Assembly (NCBI GenBank): GCA_959347345.1
Contig: OY365738.1
Location: forward strand, 1,512,501 to 1,576,500
Direction of reading: 5' to 3'
Length of the DNA stretch: 64,000 bases
Source of the DNA: an uncultured Amylibacter sp.
Lineage (GTDB): Bacteria; Pseudomonadota; Alphaproteobacteria; Rhodobacterales; Rhodobacteraceae
In this document: positions 1 through 7,621 of the stretch, piece by piece
Numbering within the stretch: position 1 is the first letter of the stretch
How the letters are laid out: each line of letters starts with the position of its first letter
Notes under the pieces: model-generated
Told to the model about the DNA's origin: nothing
Databases searched by the model: none
Seen by the model: the letters and a program-made list of their open reading frames with translations, nothing else
Program-made: the position numbers and the translations under genes

Positions 1-48
1 ATGTAAAACGCAAGCATCAACAATAACGGTAAAACGATTTACTATCAT
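1..48 (-). CDS. PIN-domain toxin, N-terminal fragment (runs off the window)
   Basis: Only the first 16 codons are inside the window, reading MIVNRFTVIVDACVLH. The hydrophobic beta strand ending in VDAC/VL matches the start of PIN-domain ribonucleases, where this Asp is the first metal-binding acidic residue. The ATG overlaps the TGA of the upstream antitoxin gene by 4 nt (ATGA), the usual coupling of toxin-antitoxin pairs. Family role (known): Mg-dependent RNA cleavage that arrests growth unless bound by the antitoxin. Assignment is inferred from 16 residues plus context; the rest of the gene is needed to confirm it. Confidence 0.6.
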   Translation of the reverse strand, partial: MIVNRFTVIVDACVLH

Positions 49-506
49 GTATCAAGTAAATACTTTGCATCAATACGCGCCATTTTTGTCAACAGACGTT
101 CGCGTTCCGCATCACGTTTTTTCTTATAGGCAAACAAATCCACGGCTTTAATACGCCGATGCCGACCAATAAGGGTATGGGCAATTTGCTCTTCATCAAG
201 AATTTTAATCAAATAGGGACGCGATACATTCAACAGATCCGCAGCCTGTTGGGTTGTAAGCTCTGCCCCATAAGGCACCATTTGAAACCCACGCCCACTG
301 GAAATCAGCCGTAAAACATCCAAAAATGTTTTAGCAACACCATGGGTAAGAACCACATCCGCTGATCGTTCTTTGTCTATGGTGATACCGATTTTTGTTG
401 TACCATTTGATTGATTTGTTGCTGCCAAAATCTGGCGCAAACTATCGGCACACTTAATATCAATTTCTTTGGGTAGGCGTTCGTGGAACGCAGATTTAAC
501 AGACAT
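45..506 (-). CDS. Excisionase-type HTH antitoxin of a PIN toxin pair
   Basis: A 153-aa protein with a MerR/excisionase-like helix-turn-helix at about residues 82-108 (LTTQQAADLLNVSRPYLIKI) followed by a basic wing (GRHRRIKAVDL, 114-124). The N-terminal 80 residues are acidic to mixed and carry no membrane or signal segment. This size and layout is typical of the DNA-binding antitoxins paired with PIN toxins, and the next gene starts inside its stop codon with a PIN-like N-terminus. It would bind and neutralise the toxin and autorepress the operon (family knowledge). The start is ATG preceded by AGGA at a good distance. It has no partner on its 5' side, so it is first in its operon. Alternative: a lone excisionase-type regulator. 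Confidence 0.75.
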   Translation of the reverse strand: MSVKSAFHERLPKEIDIKCADSLRQILAATNQSNGTTKIGITIDKERSADVVLTHGVAKTFLDVLRLISSGRGFQMVPYGAELTTQQAADLLNVSRPYLIKILDEEQIAHTLIGRHRRIKAVDLFAYKKKRDAERERLLTKMARIDAKYLLDT

Positions 507-631
507 TTTATTTTCCTACTTTTTAGTCGTTTTACCCCACACATGCAGGGTTGTTTTCATAACTAGCACCAAAACGAACAAACTGCAATATTCGCAATAA
601 ACGAAACGGGTAAAGAATTCGTTACCTGTGG

Positions 632-658
632 CAAAAATAAACCACCCTGCGGGAGGTT
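632..658 (-). terminator. Intrinsic terminator after msrQ
   Basis: On the minus strand a hairpin (ACCTCCC / GGGTGGT around GCA, one central mismatch) lies directly after the msrQ stop and is followed by TTTATTTTT. This is a simple rho-independent terminator for msrPQ. Confidence 0.65.
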
Positions 659-1285
659 CTACCCTGCTGAGCGCGCCCGCTTGGCATTCTTACGCCGTCT
701 AGCAAAATCCCGATAAACCAGCAAAACAAGGGCAATCCCGCAATACACCAACGGCTCCGTCTCCCACGTTTTCTTTAACAAAACAAAATGCAGCACCGCC
801 CCGATAATCGCGACATAAGTCAATTTATGCAAACGACCCCATTTTATCGGTCCCATCTTGCGAACCACCTTATCGCGAGAGGTTATAGCCAAAGGAATCA
901 TCACCACAAACGACAGCACACCGAACATAATATAGGGGCGACGGGTGATATCTTGCACAATGGTGCGCCATTCCAACTGCACATCCAAGAACAAATACAC
1001 CGACAGATGCGCCATTGCCATGAAAAACGCAGTCAGCCCAAGGGCGCGGCGGTATTTCACCAGATTAACCCCCGTGATATTGCGAATCGGAGTAATCAGC
1101 AACGAAGCCACCAGAAACTTCAACGCCCATTCGCCCAATTGAAATTCCAGATATTTCTGCGGGTCGGGGATGAACCTCGTGAAAACATTATAAAACAACG
1201 ACGTAACCAGCCCAACCCCAAGGATATAAATCAGCCAGTGAGGGATTTTCTTTGTTGTTTGATTCAGGGTTGCGGTGATGTTCAT
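659..1285 (-). CDS. msrQ: MsrQ, heme-binding membrane subunit of periplasmic methionine sulfoxide reductase
   Basis: A 208-aa integral membrane protein of the ferric reductase-like (YedZ/MsrQ) family with about six transmembrane segments. Conserved histidines in the membrane segments (for example in the HKLTYVAIIGAVLHFVLL stretch) are the expected b-type heme ligands. It passes electrons from the quinone pool or a flavin reductase to MsrP, which repairs oxidised methionines in periplasmic proteins (known for the family). It lies 40 bp downstream of msrP on the same strand, the usual msrPQ order. Length is normal and the C-terminus ends in a basic RRRKNAKR patch, consistent with a cytoplasmic tail. 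Confidence 0.93.
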   Translation of the reverse strand: MNITATLNQTTKKIPHWLIYILGVGLVTSLFYNVFTRFIPDPQKYLEFQLGEWALKFLVASLLITPIRNITGVNLVKYRRALGLTAFFMAMAHLSVYLFLDVQLEWRTIVQDITRRPYIMFGVLSFVVMIPLAITSRDKVVRKMGPIKWGRLHKLTYVAIIGAVLHFVLLKKTWETEPLVYCGIALVLLVYRDFARRRKNAKRARSAG

Positions 1286-1325
1286 AACGATTCCCTCTTT
1301 TTAAACGAATTTACCCAAACGTTCC

Positions 1326-2246
1326 CTAAAAGAACTTCGCCAAATCCATACCTTCATACAAACCAGCCACCTCATCGCCATAGCCATTCATAAATAAGGT
1401 TGGAATCTTGCCAGCAAACAAGCCTCCACCCAGTGGGCGTTCGCTCGCCTGTGACCAACGTTTGTGATTCACATCGGGATTGACATTGGAATAAAACCCA
1501 TATTCCCGCTTGCTATATTTGTTCCAAGAGGTAGGCGGTTGAACATCCGTCAGGGTGATTTTAACAATCGATTTTATCGACTTAAACCCGTATTTCCAAG
1601 GCACAATCAGGCGTAACGGTGCACCGTTTTGATTGGGCAGCTCTTCCCCATACATCCCCGTTGTCATCAAGGTTAAATCGTGCAGAGCCTCATCCAAACG
1701 CAACCCTTCAACATAGGGATAGGGAATCACGCTGATACGGTTTTGGTCGGGCATTTCTTCGGGGCGATACAGGGTTTCAAAGGCAATGTATTTCGCGCCG
1801 CTTTGCGGTTCTATCTGCGCCAATAGCTCGTGCAAAGGAAACCCAATCCACGGCACAATCATTGACCAAGCCTCAACACACCGAAACCGATAAATCCGTT
1901 CTTGCATGGATTTGCCACCCAAAATATCGGACAAATCATAAATCCCAGGTTTATTCACCATCCCGCCAATTTCCACAGACCATGGGTCGGTGGTGAGCTG
2001 ATGGGCATATCGTGCAGGGTCGCTTTTGGCCGTGCCGAATTCATAAAAATTGTTATAATTCTCTACCACTTCCTTTGGCGTGATTTCGCCATCCACGGTA
2101 TATTTGGATTTTGTCGCGTCGATGGTTTTTGCCTGCGCTGGACGCGCCAGCCCGTGGCCAATCCCCAGCGCGGCCGCGGCCGCAATAATCTGACGGCGGT
2201 TTAAAAACACCGATTTGGGGGTTATATCTGAATATTTGAGTGTCAT
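1326..2246 (-). CDS. msrP: MsrP, periplasmic molybdopterin methionine sulfoxide reductase catalytic subunit
   Basis: A 306-aa protein with an N-terminal Tat signal: NRRQ at residues 16-19, then an alanine-rich hydrophobic stretch and an ARPAQA cleavage region near 35-39. The oxidoreductase molybdopterin-binding fold follows, with the molybdenum-ligand cysteine at about residue 123 in RFRCVEAWSMIVPW. It reduces both sulfoxide diastereomers of Met in periplasmic proteins, with electrons from MsrQ (known). Start ATG is the first Met before the twin-arginine motif. A weak promoter candidate lies at 2288-2315. Nothing is missing from the family's usual length. Confidence 0.95.
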   Translation of the reverse strand: MTLKYSDITPKSVFLNRRQIIAAAAALGIGHGLARPAQAKTIDATKSKYTVDGEITPKEVVENYNNFYEFGTAKSDPARYAHQLTTDPWSVEIGGMVNKPGIYDLSDILGGKSMQERIYRFRCVEAWSMIVPWIGFPLHELLAQIEPQSGAKYIAFETLYRPEEMPDQNRISVIPYPYVEGLRLDEALHDLTLMTTGMYGEELPNQNGAPLRLIVPWKYGFKSIKSIVKITLTDVQPPTSWNKYSKREYGFYSNVNPDVNHKRWSQASERPLGGGLFAGKIPTLFMNGYGDEVAGLYEGMDLAKFF

Positions 2247-2287
2247 TGTTAGGGTCTTTCTTGGTTTATTGAATCTTCCATCCGCAC

Positions 2288-2315
2288 TTTACAAGGAAAC
2301 CGCACTAGATTGCAA
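2288..2315 (-). promoter_or_regulatory. Possible sigma70-type promoter of msrPQ
   Basis: Minus strand TTGCAA (2310-2315), 16-bp spacer, TGTAAA (2288-2293), about 40 bp before the msrP ATG. The -35 matches the element seen at three ribosomal promoters in this window, but the -10 is weak, so this is tentative. Confidence 0.35.
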
Positions 2316-2331
2316 TACCTTTTTTACACAG

Positions 2332-3837
2332 CTAGCCATTTTGTGATTTTGCCCCAACTTCTGGCCAGATTTCATCCATCGCCATGCTCTGCCCATCCCC
2401 GCGAGTCATCCGCACATGATGGCGGGTCATATCACGCGGTTCCAGCACGCCAACGGAATGGGCGACGATACCGACCTCTTTGACGATACTTTGGGCGTAT
2501 TTCATCACTTTATCGGCTTTATTTTCTGGCACCAAGCCCTTTTGAAACCGCTTATTATGGGTGGTTATACCAGTGGGGCAAGTGTTTTTATTGCATTTTA
2601 ACGCTTGGATACAGCCCAGTGAAAACATAAACCCCCGTGCCGAGCTGACAAAATCCGCGCCAGTTGCCAGAGCCCAGGCGACATCCCCAGGCACAACCAA
2701 TTTCCCCGAAGCAATCAGGCGAATCCGCGATTGCAAACCGCGTTCTGCCAGTATATCAACGACTCTGGGCAGGGATTCGCGCAAGGGCAAGCCGACCAAA
2801 TCCATCAGAGGCATCGGTGCCGCCCCCGTGCCACCATCGCCGCCATCCAAGGTAATAAAATCGGGGGCAGAGTCCATCCCCCGCGCCAGTACCATATCCA
2901 ATAAATCAGCAAGGGCGGTAAAACTACCCATCACGGTTTTGATACCAACAGGCTTACCCGTCACGGCGCGAATATGGGCGATTTTATCCAAAAGTTCCTC
3001 ATTACTAGCAATGTCAGTATGGCGATTGGGTGAAATACTGGGCTCGCCAATTTTAATACCGCGAATCTCGGCAATTTCCTTTGTCACCTTTTCTGCCGGT
3101 AAAATCCCGCCTTTCCCAGGTTTAGCCCCTTGGGAGAGTTTAATCTCAAACATCCGCACCTGTTCTATCTCCGCCAGTTGTTTTAAGCGGTCATCGCAGA
3201 GGTTGCCCGCTTCATCACGCACTCCGTATTTTGCTGTGCCGATTTGAAAAACGATATCGCACCCACCCTCCAAATGAAACGGGGATAATCCGCCCTCACC
3301 CGTGTTCATCCAGATATTGGCCTTTTTCGCGCCCAAAGACAAAGCCCGCACGGCAGGGCGTGAAAGCGCACCATAGCTCATGCCAGATATATTAAAAAAA
3401 CTGGGGGCGAAATAGGGGATGCGGCAACTGGTGCCGATTTGCATCGGTTTGACTTCAACCTTGTCCGAATCCAAAGGCGGATAGGGTGCATTGACAAAAA
3501 TCGGCGTATTCGGCACGGTCAAATTGCGGGTAGAGCCGAAGGCAATGGTATTAGACGCACCGCTGGAGCTCCGCGTAATCCAATTACGCACGGCGCGGTT
3601 AAAGGGCATTTCCTCGCGATCCATGGCAAAAAAGTATTGGCGAAAGAATTCGCCCAATTCGGTGAAAATCTTGCGAAACCGCCCGACAACGGGGTAGTTT
3701 CGGCGTACCGCATCCTCTGTCTGCAAACGGTCAATCACGAACAGCACGATGACGACCAGAAAACCCAGCCCAACGGCAAAGATAAAAACTGTCGCCAGTG
3801 TTTCTAAAAGATTGCCAACAACGTTCATATACAGCAT
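2332..3837 (-). CDS. FMN-binding glutamate synthase family protein with N-terminal membrane anchor
   Basis: A 501-aa protein with the FMN-binding TIM-barrel domain of the glutamate synthase large subunit: SGMSYGALS, GEGGLSPFH, KLSQGAKPGKGG and TLDGGDGGTGAAP are recognisable flavin and substrate-site motifs. Near residues 405-425 a cysteine cluster (C-x5-C-x4-C in CIQALKCNKNTCPTG) matches the 3Fe-4S site. An N-terminal hydrophobic segment (LATVFIFAVGLGFLVVIVLFVI) predicts membrane attachment. The amidotransferase and GXGXG domains of true GltB are absent, so this is the stand-alone family whose substrate is not firmly established. The open frame extends upstream, but AAGGA precedes the ATG at 3837, so I start there. 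Confidence 0.87.
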   Translation of the reverse strand: MLYMNVVGNLLETLATVFIFAVGLGFLVVIVLFVIDRLQTEDAVRRNYPVVGRFRKIFTELGEFFRQYFFAMDREEMPFNRAVRNWITRSSSGASNTIAFGSTRNLTVPNTPIFVNAPYPPLDSDKVEVKPMQIGTSCRIPYFAPSFFNISGMSYGALSRPAVRALSLGAKKANIWMNTGEGGLSPFHLEGGCDIVFQIGTAKYGVRDEAGNLCDDRLKQLAEIEQVRMFEIKLSQGAKPGKGGILPAEKVTKEIAEIRGIKIGEPSISPNRHTDIASNEELLDKIAHIRAVTGKPVGIKTVMGSFTALADLLDMVLARGMDSAPDFITLDGGDGGTGAAPMPLMDLVGLPLRESLPRVVDILAERGLQSRIRLIASGKLVVPGDVAWALATGADFVSSARGFMFSLGCIQALKCNKNTCPTGITTHNKRFQKGLVPENKADKVMKYAQSIVKEVGIVAHSVGVLEPRDMTRHHVRMTRGDGQSMAMDEIWPEVGAKSQNG

Positions 3838-4015
3838 TTTGTGTTCCTTTTTTAGGGCGGGGGTTAGGGGATTATGCCAAAGTAGAGCAAGCCCACCCCG
3901 ATAAGCAAAGCGGTTATTGGCCAAAACATCAAGGCGATTCTTAGGATGGCAAAGAGAAATAGGCGAATAATCCACATCATGGGGAGTGTTTAGCGGGTTT
4001 GGTGGGATTTAACAA

Positions 4016-4057
4016 TAACGATTAACGATTAACGATGAATGATTAACGATGAATGGT
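4016..4057. repeat. Heptanucleotide array 1 (TAACGAT type)
   Basis: Six tandem 7-mers: TAACGAT three times, GAATGAT, TAACGAT, GAATGGT. It lies upstream of the gene starting at 3837 and marks the left boundary of the structured intergenic block that ends with array 2 at 4552-4581. Confidence 0.9.
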
Positions 4058-4551
4058 AATTTTAGCCCTTCGGGCTTTGCACCATAACTTTGTTATGTCG
4101 CCACGGGGCACGCCCGCTTGCTCTTACGAGCAAGCGGGCGTGCCCAAAGCCTGTTATTTTAGGAAAGACCTTGCCAAACATAACCCATGCCCTTCTAAAA
4201 GCTGGTCGGCATTGCGTAGCAATGACGAAGACCCGCAAGGGCATTCATTATTATTCTAGAGCAGTTCTATAATTCTAGGAAACGACCGCCCAAAAAGGGT
4301 GGTCGCGCGCACCCTCACCCCCACGGGTGCGCGTCAGCTTATCGGTTGTACTGGGTCAGTGTATTTTAGAGTCGCTGGTGACGCAAGCTCCCTAACACCT
4401 AACAACCAAGACGCACACCCTTCGGGTTCGCGCGACCCACGTGCCACCATGAATAATGGTTATTTTATTTAAAACAGCGTTTGCCAAGCATAGCCAAAGG
4501 CTTTTGTGTATGGGCTTTACGCAAGTAAAGCTCTATATGCACAAAAGCCCC
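4058..4551. repeat. Structured intergenic repeat element E1 (hairpin mosaic)
   Basis: No convincing gene lies in 3838-4640. The stretch holds several inverted repeats: CATAAC/GTTATG at about 4083-4097; a perfect 18-bp stem with a TTAC loop at 4106-4145; and a long imperfect hairpin at 4499-4549 with outer stem GGCTTTTGTG/CACAAAAGCC and inner stem GGGCTTTAC/GTAAAGCTC. Positions 4201-4242 are an inverted, diverged copy of the module seen at 33341-33380 and 34247-34277 (CCCTTGCGGGTCTTCGTCAT and GCCGACCAGC in reverse complement). It is bracketed by heptad arrays. Short open frames here look accidental. Function unknown. Confidence 0.75.
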
Positions 4552-4581
4552 CGTTAATCATTAATCGTTAATCGTTAATCA
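4552..4581. repeat. Heptanucleotide array 2 (TTAATCG/A type)
   Basis: Four tandem 7-mers: TTAATCA, TTAATCG, TTAATCG, TTAATCA (the reverse-complement type of array 1). It ends exactly where the -35 box of the pyrF promoter begins. Confidence 0.9.
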
Positions 4582-4610
4582 TTTACAACTCCCCCATCAT
4601 ACTCTATACA
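4582..4610 (+). promoter_or_regulatory. pyrF promoter, sigma70 type
   Basis: TTTACA (4582-4587), 17-bp spacer, TATACA (4605-4610), 30 bp before the pyrF ATG. This predicts a short leader of about 25 nt. Ribosome binding is weak (GAGAC). Confidence 0.6.
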
Positions 4611-4640
4611 CAAACAAACCCACCAAACCGAGACTTCCCC

Positions 4641-5351
4641 ATGAAACATGATGACCGCATAATTGTCGCCCTAGATTTACCTAATCTTATTGAATGCGAA
4701 GCAATGGTAGAAAAACTAGGCGATAGCGTTAGTTTCTACAAAATCGGGTTGGGAATGCTCTGCCAAGGCGGGTTGGGCTTGGCAATCGAGTTAAAAAACC
4801 AAGGCAAACGCGTCTTTCTGGATATGAAATTCTTTGATATCGGCGCGACGGTGGAAAAAGCCGTACGAGGCGTTGCCCAATATGATTTGGATTTTCTAAC
4901 CGTGCATGGCGACCCTTATGTTGTCCGTGCGGCGGTTGAGGGACGCGGGGATAGCCCGATGAAAATCCTTGCCGTGACGTTTTTAACCTCGCTTAACCGC
5001 GCCGATTTGGATGAGGCTCTGATACAAAACGGGGCGATTGAAACGCTGGTGGTTGACCGCGCCCGCCGTGCGTTTTTGGCTGGGGCGGATGGGGTGATAG
5101 CCTCGCCCCACGAAGCCGCCGCGATTCGTGCCCTGCCAGAAGCCAAAAATAAACTGATTATCACGCCTGGGGTGCGCCCATTGGGGGCGGATAATAACGA
5201 CCAGAAACGTATTACCACACCAAAAGAAGCTATCCAAAACGGAGCGAATCATATCGTCGTAGGTCGCCCGATTTTGAATGCAGACAATCCACGCGATGCG
5301 GTATTAAAAATCCTTGAAGAACTAAATGAAGCAGATTTGGGTGGCACATAA
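4641..5351 (+). CDS. pyrF: Orotidine 5'-phosphate decarboxylase
   Basis: A 236-aa TIM-barrel enzyme catalysing the last step of de novo UMP synthesis, OMP to UMP plus CO2, in the cytoplasm. The catalytic array is visible as LDMKFFDIGAT, giving D61, K63 and D66, with the substrate lysine at FYKIG (K34) and the phosphate loop GVRPLGADNNDQKR near residues 175-188 followed by VGRPI. Length is normal. It has its own promoter directly after heptad array 2 and converges on the FAH-family gene with a 3-bp gap. No other pyrimidine gene is nearby. Confidence 0.97.
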   Translation: MKHDDRIIVALDLPNLIECEAMVEKLGDSVSFYKIGLGMLCQGGLGLAIELKNQGKRVFLDMKFFDIGATVEKAVRGVAQYDLDFLTVHGDPYVVRAAVEGRGDSPMKILAVTFLTSLNRADLDEALIQNGAIETLVVDRARRAFLAGADGVIASPHEAAAIRALPEAKNKLIITPGVRPLGADNNDQKRITTPKEAIQNGANHIVVGRPILNADNPRDAVLKILEELNEADLGGT

Positions 5352-5354
5352 AAC

Positions 5355-6209
5355 CTACCCCGCAATCACCTCTGCCCGTTGCGCCCCTAGTCCTTCAACG
5401 CTGATTTCCACCACATCCCCCGCGCCCAGAAACCGAGGCGGAGTTTGCCCCAACCCGACCCCTGCGGGTGTGCCAGTGATAATCACATCCCCCGTCCGCA
5501 ACGCCATATACCCACTGATTTTATGGATAATCATAGCACAGGAAAAAATCATCTCTCGCGTATTGGAATCCTGCTGGATTTCCCCATTCACCAGGGTTTG
5601 CAGTTTCAAATTCTGCGGGTCGCCGATTTCATCAGGAGTCACCAGATAAGGCCCAATCGGACCAAAACTGGGAGCGGATTTGCCTTTAATCATCTGCCCG
5701 CCACGGTTTTTCTGAAACTCGCGTTCCGACACATCGTTGGCGGCGAAATAGGCCGATACATAATCCAAGGCCGCCTCCTCGCTGACTTGATAGCAATCCT
5801 GCCCGATAACCATGCCCAATTCCACCTCCCAATCCGTATGAACGGACGGCTTGCCCGCGTCTTTTGGCAGGATAATAGGGTCATAGGGGCCGTTAATACA
5901 AGTGGTTGCTTTGGAAAACAACAAAGGCTCTGGCGGGGTGCGAGACCCCGTTTCCTTCACATGATCGTGATAATTCAAACCAATAGCGAAAAACGTGGGA
6001 ATATCGCGCAAACACGCGCCAATACGCTCACCTTTAGGCAGGGTAGGCAGGCTGTCCGTGTCCAAGGATTGCAGACGTTTCAGGGTTTTTATTGAAACAG
6101 CCTCGCCATAAAAATCATGGACATAGGCGGATAAATCGCGGATATGCCCAGCTTCGTCCAGCATGGCTGGGATTTCTTTGCCACGTTCCCCGTATCGCAA
6201 TAATTTCAT
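5355..6209 (-). CDS. Fumarylacetoacetate hydrolase family protein
   Basis: A 284-aa protein with the FAH C-terminal fold. The metal site is DWEVELGMVIG (D126, E128, E130), and NYHDH (H81) supplies the family's catalytic histidine. ITGTPAGVG near residue 250 is the typical C-terminal loop. Members hydrolyse or isomerise acylpyruvates or 2-hydroxy-dienedioates, or act as oxaloacetate tautomerase or decarboxylase; the exact substrate cannot be read from sequence. It lies 22 bp downstream of the cytochrome oxidase subunit IV gene on the same strand, probably co-transcribed, with no obvious functional link. A TyrABC-type aromatic catabolic cluster is not present, so homogentisate degradation is not supported. 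Confidence 0.88.
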   Translation of the reverse strand: MKLLRYGERGKEIPAMLDEAGHIRDLSAYVHDFYGEAVSIKTLKRLQSLDTDSLPTLPKGERIGACLRDIPTFFAIGLNYHDHVKETGSRTPPEPLLFSKATTCINGPYDPIILPKDAGKPSVHTDWEVELGMVIGQDCYQVSEEAALDYVSAYFAANDVSEREFQKNRGGQMIKGKSAPSFGPIGPYLVTPDEIGDPQNLKLQTLVNGEIQQDSNTREMIFSCAMIIHKISGYMALRTGDVIITGTPAGVGLGQTPPRFLGAGDVVEISVEGLGAQRAEVIAG

Positions 6210-6231
6210 AACGGTCTTTCGGTTTTGTGGT

Positions 6232-6402
6232 TTATGGTGTGGTGAAGGTGAGGATGATTAAAACGATCGCCGTCAGGACGCACAGGCGGATTGACCAGCG
6301 AACAAAGCCATCAAAGGTTTGCTCCTGCGCGGTTATATCCATTTGCCCGTGGGTGTGGGTTTTTTTTGCTCTGGGGTTTTTTGCTTTTGTGGGTTTTGCC
6401 AT
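6232..6402 (-). CDS. aa3-type cytochrome c oxidase subunit IV (small membrane protein)
   Basis: A 56-aa gene found by reading the minus strand. The segment HGQMDITAQEQTFDGFVRW followed by one hydrophobic helix (LCVLTAIVLIILTF) is the signature of the short alphaproteobacterial aa3 oxidase subunit IV. The N-terminus is very basic (Lys/Arg/Pro-rich). A clear GGAG lies 6 nt before the ATG. In the family this single-helix protein packs against the core of the proton-pumping oxidase, where it is not catalytic. It is away from the ctaCDE genes, which are not in this window. It stands first in a two-gene unit with the FAH-family hydrolase. Confidence 0.87.
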   Translation of the reverse strand: MAKPTKAKNPRAKKTHTHGQMDITAQEQTFDGFVRWSIRLCVLTAIVLIILTFTTP

Positions 6403-6422
6403 TTTTAGCTCCGTCTTTGGTG

Positions 6423-6440
6423 TTAGTGATTAGTGGTTTA
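6423..6440. repeat. Short heptad pair (TTAGTGA/TTAGTGG)
   Basis: Two degenerate 7-mers, TTAGTGA and TTAGTGG, followed by TTTAG, just upstream of the oxidase subunit IV gene. Probably a remnant of the same array family. Confidence 0.5.
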
Positions 6441-6474
6441 GCGTAATAATGCCATAAGTGCGGGGGATTGTAAA

Positions 6475-6517
6475 TAACGATTAACGATTAACAACTAATC
6501 ACTAATCACTAATCACT
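6475..6517. repeat. Heptanucleotide array 3, contains the MBL stop codon
   Basis: Six tandem 7-mers: TAACGAT twice, TAACAAC, TAATCAC three times. The TAG stop of the MBL-fold gene (6509-6511) and its last codons (Ser-Asp) lie inside the array. Confidence 0.9.
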
Positions 6518-7540
6518 GGCAAAAAACCGCAAAACCCCATTCTCATCCAGCTCCCGCGTTATTTTCCCCGCCAAATACAGGTGGTTAAGATGCGCCAAGG
6601 CCTCTGCCAAGGCCAACCCAAACTCCCCATCCTTAATCGTGCGTTTATACAAAACATCAAAACACCCGACAGCCGTATTCGGCACGCGTAAAAATTCCAC
6701 CAACCGAGCCAAAGCCCCATGATGATTGTCAATTAACTGCCCCAACCGTGCGGGCAGTCCGATAAACGGCAGCTTATGCCCGCATAAAACAAAATGGTCG
6801 TCGCGGGCAACGCGGCGGAACGATTCGCAACTTGCCAGCCAATCGGACAGAGGGTCGGCCAAAGGCTCGGTCGGATAAACGCCGATATTGGGGGAAATAG
6901 TCGGCAGGACTTGATCACCCGCAATCACCAAATTATCGCTCTGCGACCAGAGCGTCACTTGATCGGGCGCGTGACCTCCGCCCAGCCGAACCTGCCAATC
7001 GCGCGTGCCAATGGATAAAACATCGCCCTCATCCAATCGATGAAAGCCCAAAGGCATCGGATACACACAATCGGCAAAATTAAACGGGCGTTTGCCGGTG
7101 CGCTCGGCAATAATATCGGCGCTGACCCCAGCCGTGCGGTAGAACTCCACGGCTTGCTGCGACCAAACCTCGCACACATCCAACGTCATCATCCGCGAAT
7201 ACAGCCAAGCCGTGCGGCTGGTATAAAGCCTTGCGTTCTGCGTCGTTTGCAACCAACCCATCATGCCGACATGGTCTGGATGATGATGCGTTAGAATAAG
7301 CCGAGTTATCGGCAAACCGCCCAAAGGGCCGCGCAAAATATCCTGCCAGAGGGCGATTGCGTCCTTACTATAATACCCGCTATCAATCACGCACCACCCA
7401 TCCCCATCCCGCAGGGCAAAGATATTCACGTGGTCCAGTGCCATAGGCAGGGGCAGGCGTAGCCAGAGAACTCCATCAGCGATTTCAATCGCTTCGCCGA
7501 TTTTTGGGGGGGTATCAAAGGGATAGGTTATTGGAGTCAT
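6509..7540 (-). CDS. MBL-fold metallo-hydrolase with C-terminal winged-helix region
   Basis: A 343-aa cytoplasmic protein of the metallo-beta-lactamase superfamily. The HxHxDH metal motif is HHHPDH (residues 85-90), with further ligand regions at LGGGHAPDQVTLW and VIAGDQVLP, and VLCGHKLPF as the late histidine. The C-terminal 90 residues resemble the helical/winged extension of LACTB2-like hydrolases. Such proteins are thioester hydrolases or nucleases; I cannot say which. It diverges from the Sua5-type gene across 81 bp. Its 3' end has been set by a heptad repeat array, so the last two or three residues may not be ancestral. Confidence 0.87.
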   Translation of the reverse strand: MTPITYPFDTPPKIGEAIEIADGVLWLRLPLPMALDHVNIFALRDGDGWCVIDSGYYSKDAIALWQDILRGPLGGLPITRLILTHHHPDHVGMMGWLQTTQNARLYTSRTAWLYSRMMTLDVCEVWSQQAVEFYRTAGVSADIIAERTGKRPFNFADCVYPMPLGFHRLDEGDVLSIGTRDWQVRLGGGHAPDQVTLWSQSDNLVIAGDQVLPTISPNIGVYPTEPLADPLSDWLASCESFRRVARDDHFVLCGHKLPFIGLPARLGQLIDNHHGALARLVEFLRVPNTAVGCFDVLYKRTIKDGEFGLALAEALAHLNHLYLAGKITRELDENGVLRFFASD

Positions 7541-7621
7541 CGTTTAGGCTTTTATTTTGCTTTTATACTATTTGGCGGTTATGTATAGTCTTTTGTGCGT
7601 AAATAAGATAAAAATGCGGTT

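Noticed and set aside
4053..4272. Overlapping open frames on both strands around the 4.1-kb hairpins
   Set aside because: They are by-products of inverted repeats; no conserved domain, no ribosome site, and composition unlike neighbouring genes.
3976..4640. Possible CRISPR array in the repeat-rich 4-kb gap
   Set aside because: There are no evenly spaced direct repeats with unique spacers; the signals are inverted repeats and 7-bp tandem units.
7541..7621. Promoter pair between the divergent MBL and Sua5 genes
   Set aside because: Several TATA-like strings are present but none has a -35 element at a proper distance.
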